From Linnemannia schmuckeri (Eukaryota > Mortierellomycota > Mortierellomycetes > Mortierellales > Mortierellaceae): a stretch of DNA of 64,000 nt. Under the pieces are notes generated by a model, which saw nothing but the letters and a program-made list of their open reading frames with translations, did no database searches and had not been told where the DNA came from. The translations under genes were made by a program, and so were the position numbers. Positions 57,901-64,000 of this stretch are shown here, one piece after another. Location of the stretch: NCBI GenBank assembly GCA_029449235.1, contig JANATG010000007.1, positions 1,984,001-2,048,000 of the forward strand. Reading direction: 5' to 3'. Position 1 is the stretch's first letter; every line of letters begins with the position of its first letter.

Positions 57901-58129
57901 GTTCGGTTCGTCCTTGTCGTTGTCCTCGTCCTCGTCGTCCTCGTCGTCGTTGACAATACGCCCACAAGAAAATAAAGAGTAAACGTCAAGTAAAAGAGAG
58001 AAGTAAAGACTTACCGGCAGAGTCGTATCCACGGTATTCGAGACGCTTGAGGCCCTGGGTCAGGATATCGGCAATGGACTGGCGATCGACGGCAGTGAGG
58101 TAATTGAGGTAAGCAAAGATTCCGCACAT
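54964..58129 (-). CDS. gfa1: Glutamine-fructose-6-phosphate aminotransferase (GFAT)
   Basis: GFAT converts fructose-6-phosphate and glutamine to glucosamine-6-phosphate, the committed step to UDP-GlcNAc and therefore to chitin. Six exons in phase: 58015-58129, 57207-57616, 56773-56926, 56095-56591, 55694-55972 and 54964-55581, giving 690 residues (yeast and human about 680-717). The protein starts MCGIF, placing the N-terminal nucleophile Cys at position 2. The glutaminase domain shows HCGMAHTRWATHG and VHNGIITN. SIS domain 1 shows CGTSYHSALA and SQSGETADT, SIS domain 2 shows SEGILAGELKHGP, and the end is DFPRNLAKSVTVE. All catalytic landmarks are present. Exon 1 has 115 coding bases and is followed by a 398 bp intron. 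It lies upstream of rps2 on the same strand. Confidence 0.97.
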
Positions 58130-61031
58130 GGCTATAGATGAGTCTTGTTATGTAAAAGGTGTGATGAGAAGAGTAAAGGTGTATGGGGGGTACGTGTATA
58201 AGATGAGTGTCTAGGCTAAAGTGTGGGAGTGAGGAAGGTTGATGGTGAGAAGGGAAAAGAACAGATGAGAGATCGCAATGAGGATACCTTTTATACTTCT
58301 TTTGGGCTGGACTGGACAATGGTCACTCTTATTTTTATTATGATTGAATACAATTTTTTTATTATTTCATTTCTTTTTTTACTTTTTTGTTCAGTGTTCA
58401 GTGCCCATTGAGCAAAAGGCAACAAATCGAGTCCTCTTCTTGTTACTTTTCTTATTTATTCTTGTCATTTCATATTCATTCGTTCACTCATTCTTTATTA
58501 TCCTCTCACGATAAGCAGCCGGTCGCCAGCGAGAACCTTGTTCCTTTGGAGACAGACAAACAGCAACAGTCCCTTGCCCTCCCTCTCTCCGTCTCCACTC
58601 TCCCTGCTTCTTCTTCTGTTTCCTTCCTAGCTTTGCCTTGCGTCTCCCTCCCTCGCTTCTCGTGCCTTATTGTTTTTACCTTTTTCTTGTTTTTCGCTCC
58701 ATCTCATTACTTTTTCTGCTCACTCGTTTTGTTCTCTGGCATTCTTTTTTTCTCAGATCTAGTCAGTCGAGCAGACCCTTTCGCTCTCCTTTGTGCATGT
58801 CAAGGGTACCATCCTGACGAAAAACTGGGATAACGGAGTCAGCATTGCGCACCAAAGAGAAGTCAAGGACCATTTCCTTTCCGAGAAATTGCTACTTTAC
58901 TTCTATGTCTACCAGGCCATTGAACAGAAGCACTCGATAACAAAATGGGTCACGACAGGAATGAGATTATAAGCTAGAGAAGGGATTAAGGATTGCTGTC
59001 GTTATTGTCAGATAACAGGATATGAAGTATGCCAATAGCTTTCCATTCTTCAGGCAAGATTCTTCCAGTGGATTGTGAATAGGGCCAGGACCCGGCTCAC
59101 TTCCCACCCACTGTCCAGATAACAACAACAAAAAATAAAGAAGGGACTATCCAAATTCTCCTTGCCTTCTTCCCCCTTTGTTGCTTCTTCTTACCCCTCT
59201 CGTCTCCTCCAAGCCAATCCACGGATACATGTTTTCTAATTTCCAACACTTCTCTAATAACAAAAAAAATGCTCCACTCGACTCGGGGGCCGAAATCCCA
59301 AAAATAAACTGAGGTAAACTTTAACCCAGGCTGTCCAATCAGCCGCCGATGAGGGGGAAAACTGCCCACGGATACCTCACAAGGTTGGAAGTTGCATGTG
59401 TTTGTTTGGGGTGAAAAGGTGTTGTGTTTGTTGTTTGTGGTCGTGGTCGTGATGGTGATGGTGATGGTGGTGAATGAATACAACACCCAACTGTTTTTCT
59501 TGTTCCATGTTTCTTCTCTCGTCATCATCACTGTTGTTTTGCATTTTTTTTTTTCGTACTGGGGCATTGGACATGCTTATGTGCTTGTGTTTGCGTCGGT
59601 GTACAAAGCGTCCTCTCTTTCTTTTCTTGCAGTCCGTGTGTTCAAAATGAGTTGTGAACCGTGTGCAAGTAGGGTAACAAGAGTGGACATGAATGTGTGG
59701 ATATCCCTCCTCTTTCCTTTTGCGTCCCAGTTTATCGTTCAATTGCTTGATACCCACAATTATACCAAGTATTTCTTATCCTTCATTCATTTCGTTCCTT
59801 TCTATGCTCCTTGGCTCCTCATCCTTGCACCTAATTCAGGAACATCCGCATCTATCTGAGACTATTACGAGAATTGCATCACTGCAACTCATCCGATGAT
59901 TTTTCCCACAATCAAATCCAAATTTTTTATTTTTATTATTTTTGTGCAGCATCGGATCGAGATGGTGGACGATGACGGTCTCTTCTTCCTCTTTGACAAA
60001 GGGCTGTCATTCAAATACCCTCCTCCCTCCATCCATCCCTTCAGATGCTTACTTCACTCCTTCATATCGTTCACGCTGCTGTGTATGTTTTCGATATGTG
60101 TCTGATAGACGGACTTTTTTTTTTTGCAGTTCGTATTTGGACATGAATCAACAAAAATAGCCTGCCCTCTCTCTCTCTGCCTTGCTCAGCTCAAAAAATA
60201 AAAAAATCCCTTATCGCCCATTTTTTCTTATCGTGAACATTTTTGCACCTTTCCTTCAGACCTGGCTCGATATGGATGCGCCGGCCGTTTCGTCGTACCC
60301 GCTGCTCTTTTTCATTCTCTCTCTTCTATTTTTCGTGTCTTTTTCTTTATTTGTGGTGTTCGCTGTTATTGTTGTAACCCATCGATCGATGGTGTTGTTT
60401 ATGGGAATGGCGCGTCTCTTTTTTTTTTTGTTCATGCTCATCACCAGTGTCCTTCATTCATCCATTTTTCTCTCCCGTCTTACGCTTGATGCTCACACTC
60501 TATTTTTCTCATCATTAAATATCGACAGAGGTGGAATGGCGCCTTTCATAAACACGAACAGATAGACGGGAATGTTCAATGACTCGCTTTCTTCCTGTGC
60601 TAAACCCGTTATCCTATCTCAGCCCCTCCCTCTTTCTCTTTAGTTTCATTGCTACCCGATTTTGGTTCGTGTTCATCGCCAAATGAGAACATATTTTTAG
60701 ACGAGTTACTGAACGCGACTTCATATGCTTTAACAGTCGATGTGTTCAATTGTTGATAGCCTTCTCTTCTTGGGCGCAATGCAAATGCGCACAACAAAAG
60801 AGACTGTTTGGCGCCAAAAAAGAACAACTAGTCGCGTGCCCTCTCCTGTCTTCATTTTGTGTACTGTTTTCTTCTTATCCTTCCAACCTTTTTTTGCTTT
60901 CGGTCCTCGGGATATGGAAATTGAGAAGCAGTCAGCCCTCCTCCACTGCCTATCAGCATCGTCACTGCAATAAATCTATTTTTACATATATGCAATCAAA
61001 ACAAATACCAGCAATGAGAACCATAACACCA

Positions 61032-61059
61032 ACGCGTCAAAAAAATGAGAGATACGCGT
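61032..61059. promoter_or_regulatory. Paired ACGCGT sites
   Basis: ACGCGTCAAAAAA is followed by GATACGCGTC. ACGCGT is the MluI cell-cycle box core bound by MBF in fungi. A similar pair occurs at 28659-28687. Function is inferred. Confidence 0.25.
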
Positions 61060-62484
61060 CCGCAGCGTCTGTCCTTTATTGACTTTCTTATTTTCAAAGG
61101 CAGCCATAGTGCACACCCTCGTTACCACTTACCGTACATGCTGCAATAAGAAGGATGTGCTTTCCTTCCCTGTCGCTTCCCCTTCTTCCTATCATCCGCG
61201 GAGGCTTTTCTTTCTATTTCTAGGTCCCCTCTCATACCAAAGATGATCTACGGATCACGGTGGTGAATGGATGGCGGTTCTTTGCGAGCATTTGTCTACC
61301 GATAAGGCTTGAATAATGCCCTTCTTATCGTTCGTATTTTATTCTTACTCGCACGTTCTCTCCTGACTCGCCCGTGGCTAGGCATGTTGAAGTGAACACC
61401 ACCACCGCCTCCTAAATCTCATCCTAGAATAGCTCTCTTTTGTCAAGGCGCAGTCGCCAATAATAAAGTGATAGGATAACCCGGCGCCTATGGGCACAAA
61501 ATTGTCAAGCCTAGATTCTTGAAACTGACTCCTTTTGTTACTTCTCATTGTAGCATTTTAGTTTGTCCAGCTGGTATCCAATGACATATAAACAAACTAT
61601 TCACTTTTACGCCAGTCAGACAGAGTCCAGATCCATCGACGCCCTCGTTTTCTTGAATGAAGCGACCTCTGCTTTCTACCCTCCATACAACTAGTCGCCG
61701 TCAATCAAATCCCTGTTGTGAACGAGCAGACCAAAAAAAAGTAAAATGAAAACCGAAAGCCTCATGCCTCAAGATGAGCATTTCTGTGTGTGTTATGTAT
61801 GCAGGCCAAGATTTTCTAAGAATAGCGAGATCTTGTGGGAGCCGAACACCACACACATCACACACATCACACACACTTTCTTATTTTTTTTCAGTTGATC
61901 GGCGGTTTTCTGCGACAACACTCCGTTCGTAATTTCCCACATTCATCAAAAGGCGCATGATGGCGTCGTTTTTTCCTAGCTGTCGTGTTTCCTGTTTGCT
62001 TTTTTGTTATTCAGAAAAGATAGCAAGGTGGTGTTAAAGAAAATGGTAGGAAGACACGAGCTTATCTTTTGATAGGTTGGCGCAGAGACTTTGAGGGCAA
62101 AGAAAAGAGATGGGCAATGACCCTGTATTAACCCCACGGCCTTTGGTTGTATGGATGGACTATTTCTTGAATGAGGTAAAACTAAGGGCGCGCACGTGAC
62201 GTGGACCCATTTGACACAAAAACGATGAAATGATCCTCTGCCACGGTTCAAAACCAGGAACCAGACCCTCGTTTTTTACATGTAAGTACGACATTACATT
62301 CCTTTACCCTGGTAATCGGCCTGCCAGGAACCCCTAGTTTGCAAGAATAGTACACTGAGGTAGATAGTTGTATGTCAAGTAACAAGTCTGTTTCTTTGGC
62401 CTACCAATCTGGTCCTAGCTGCATAACCATCACTCTATGGCACCAATTGGCGTTTCAAATGATCTTGATGATGCAAAAAGTTGT

Positions 62485-62486
<2 letters not shown>

Positions 62487-62521
<35 letters not shown>
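62487..62521. repeat. A35 homopolymer
   Basis: 35 consecutive A residues. It may be a retroposed poly(A) tail, but no coding remnant was recognised upstream of it. Confidence 0.9.
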
Positions 62522-62522
<1 letters not shown>

Positions 62523-63795
62523 CAAATACAATACTCAGAGACAGGGTGACTTGGTAGTTTCGTACGACAGTCAGCGAAAGAGCTTAACGCAGAGTGTTAC
62601 AAAGAAAGTGGCAAATGCAATTCTGCGAATACAAAAGAAGCTGACAAAATAATTGAGCGCTGTTTTTGTGTCCAGACCGATCTGCCCATCCGTCTCACAC
62701 GACCACTACCCCTGGTCCAAAGTAACCTCCCATCGCTGTTGTTTGTTGTGTTGTTTGTGCGCTCGCCTTTCTTTGGGACACAAAGTTCAAGGTATCGCCG
62801 CCATTACTCTATTTGAATCATTGTGAAAGTACCCAAGAAAACCCTCGATCACAATGGAGAATAACTAAGCGTGAAATGGATGTGTGCATGCGACCATTTG
62901 AAGGTTCAACCGGTCGTCGTAAAGGAGTATAGCTGGTGCTCAAATGAAAGTCTTTCTTCCTCCGTTCTCCTTTCAATGCACACCCTCTTGACTCGCTCAA
63001 GTGAAAAGAAGGCACATAGATCAGGAATGCGCGCTGTTCTTTTGGATTCATGTTTACTTGTTTGAAGTAAGGCAACATTTCCGTTCTTCTGCTCGAGGTG
63101 GGAATGGGATTTGGATAGGGAGGATGGGCTAGGGCCAGAACATGTATGAGTGGAAGAAGAGGGGAATTAGCGTGGTATAACTAGTGAGTGCAATTGTAGT
63201 CGGTGCAGAGAGAGCAAGAGAGCGAGAGATGCTAGCGCAATCTACAGTAGGCAGTCTTTGCAGGCAAGCAAACAAAAATAAAAAAAGATAGCAAGATAGA
63301 CAATGAACGAGAACAGTGGTTGTTGTTGTCACCGTTGCCACCATTGCACGTCTGTACTCTGCACTCTATACAACATCATACATCTTTTCAATGCCAACAG
63401 CCAGTTACGACCTCGTACTAAGTCTCCAAGCCTGCCGTAACTCTTTCGTCTTTTTGTTCAGCTGCTTTGGGGGTCTCTAATTGCTCTATTGTTTCTTCTC
63501 TTTTTTAAGTCAATTGTGCAGCAGCCACCCCTTACTCCTTCTTCATCTTACTTTCATCCACTCCTTCGTCCTCTCATTACCCCTTCGTCTCTTTCATTCC
63601 CCCTTTCATCTCTTTTATTGCGCCTCTCTCTGCGCTCTGACAACCACCGTCCCCCCCCCCCTTTTTTTTCGCAGATTTCATCTCACTCGTCAGTCACTTC
63701 CTTTTTTCGTCTTTCCATCACCCTCCTCTTGTAATCAATACCAACAAATACACTCAACTCATTCAGTCACGCCAACAACAAGCAAAAGAAGGACC

Positions 63796-64000
63796 ATGGA
63801 ACCATTAACGCCGTCGCGATCCCCAGGGCAGAGCAGCTTCGTCGTCGACATCGAAAAGGCTGACGACCCCTACGGAGAACCTGACCGCCAAGTACCATCA
63901 TCTTCAGCCCACGCAACCCCATTTACCTCCCCCAGAGGCCCATTCGTCTCCCCAGGGTCCGCTGCTGCTGGTCCCCTGATCGGCCTCAAAAACCTCATCG
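63796..64000 (+). CDS. N-terminus of an unidentified protein (runs off window)
   Basis: From the ATG at 63796 (context ACCATGG) the frame is open to the window end, 68 codons. The translated part is Ser/Pro-rich with acidic residues (MEPLTPSRSPGQSS, then FVVDIEKADDPYGEPDR) and ends GPLIGLKNLI, where a folded domain may begin. A C/T-rich tract ending in CGCAG at 63670-63674 could be the acceptor of a leader intron. No signal peptide or membrane segment is seen. Too little is visible to name the family. Codon use (many C-ending codons) resembles the well-expressed genes of the window. Confidence 0.6.
   Translation, partial: MEPLTPSRSPGQSSFVVDIEKADDPYGEPDRQVPSSSAHATPFTSPRGPFVSPGSAAAGPLIGLKNLI

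Larger units (their letters stand above)
58130..63795. other. Second gene-poor stretch, 5.7 kb
   Basis: It separates two divergent starts (GFAT on -, the partial gene on +). Frames are short and low complexity, and no domain, tRNA box pair or transposon protein was recognised. It includes a GGTGAT-type run near 59448-59470, an ACACATC triplet repeat near 61849-61876, an A35 run at 62487-62521 and a C11 run at 63651-63661. Both sides must hold promoters. Confidence 0.5.

Overview
This is nuclear DNA from a filamentous, early-diverging fungus. Genes are rich in short introns with GT..AG ends, and the gene set is fungal and eukaryotic: MCM6, RPS2, a UBE2G-type E2, GFAT, GPI-type LysM proteins and an F-box/LRR family. 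Homopolymer T/A runs are frequent between genes. The mix of F-box/LRR relics, LysM-GPI proteins and a NELF-C/D homologue suggests Mortierellomycotina or a relative. That placement is an inference, not a proof.

Layout. 1-1230: 3' end of mcm6. 1422-3977 (-): a long disordered protein with a PP1-docking-like motif. 4970-8756 (+): a 12-exon NELF-C/D (TH1) homologue. 9417-10814 (-): an Msn2/4-type two-finger C2H2 factor. 10815-29604: an 18.8 kb stretch with no recognisable gene, lying upstream of the C2H2 gene; it holds simple repeats, a decamer minisatellite and two G1/S-like motif clusters. 29605-31129 (+): SRPBCC protein with an acidic tail. 31562-33884 (-): seven-exon E2 (Ubc15/UBE2G type). 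34656-35404 (+): LysM-GPI gene with an unresolved exon junction. 35712-41166 (+): two tandem broken F-box/LRR genes. 42247-51602: a segmental duplication of a convergent pair, LysM-GPI gene (+) and MINPP/histidine-acid-phosphatase gene (-), with two intact phosphatase genes, one intact LysM gene, one LysM relic and one phosphatase relic carrying a probable 0.3 kb insertion. 52380-54102 (-): rps2. 54964-58129 (-): GFAT (gfa1). 58130-63795: a second gene-poor stretch. 63796-end (+): N-terminus of an unidentified protein.

How they fit together. Housekeeping genes (mcm6, rps2, gfa1, E2) flank an accessory zone at 34.6-51.6 kb that holds secreted or cell-surface genes, pseudogenes and duplications. 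GFAT supplies UDP-GlcNAc for chitin, and LysM proteins usually bind chitin-type glycans. The phosphatases probably release phosphate from phytate or inositol phosphates. No operon-like functional link is claimed. Exon boundaries were placed by hand from reading-phase-compatible GT/AG sites and family resemblance, without transcript data.
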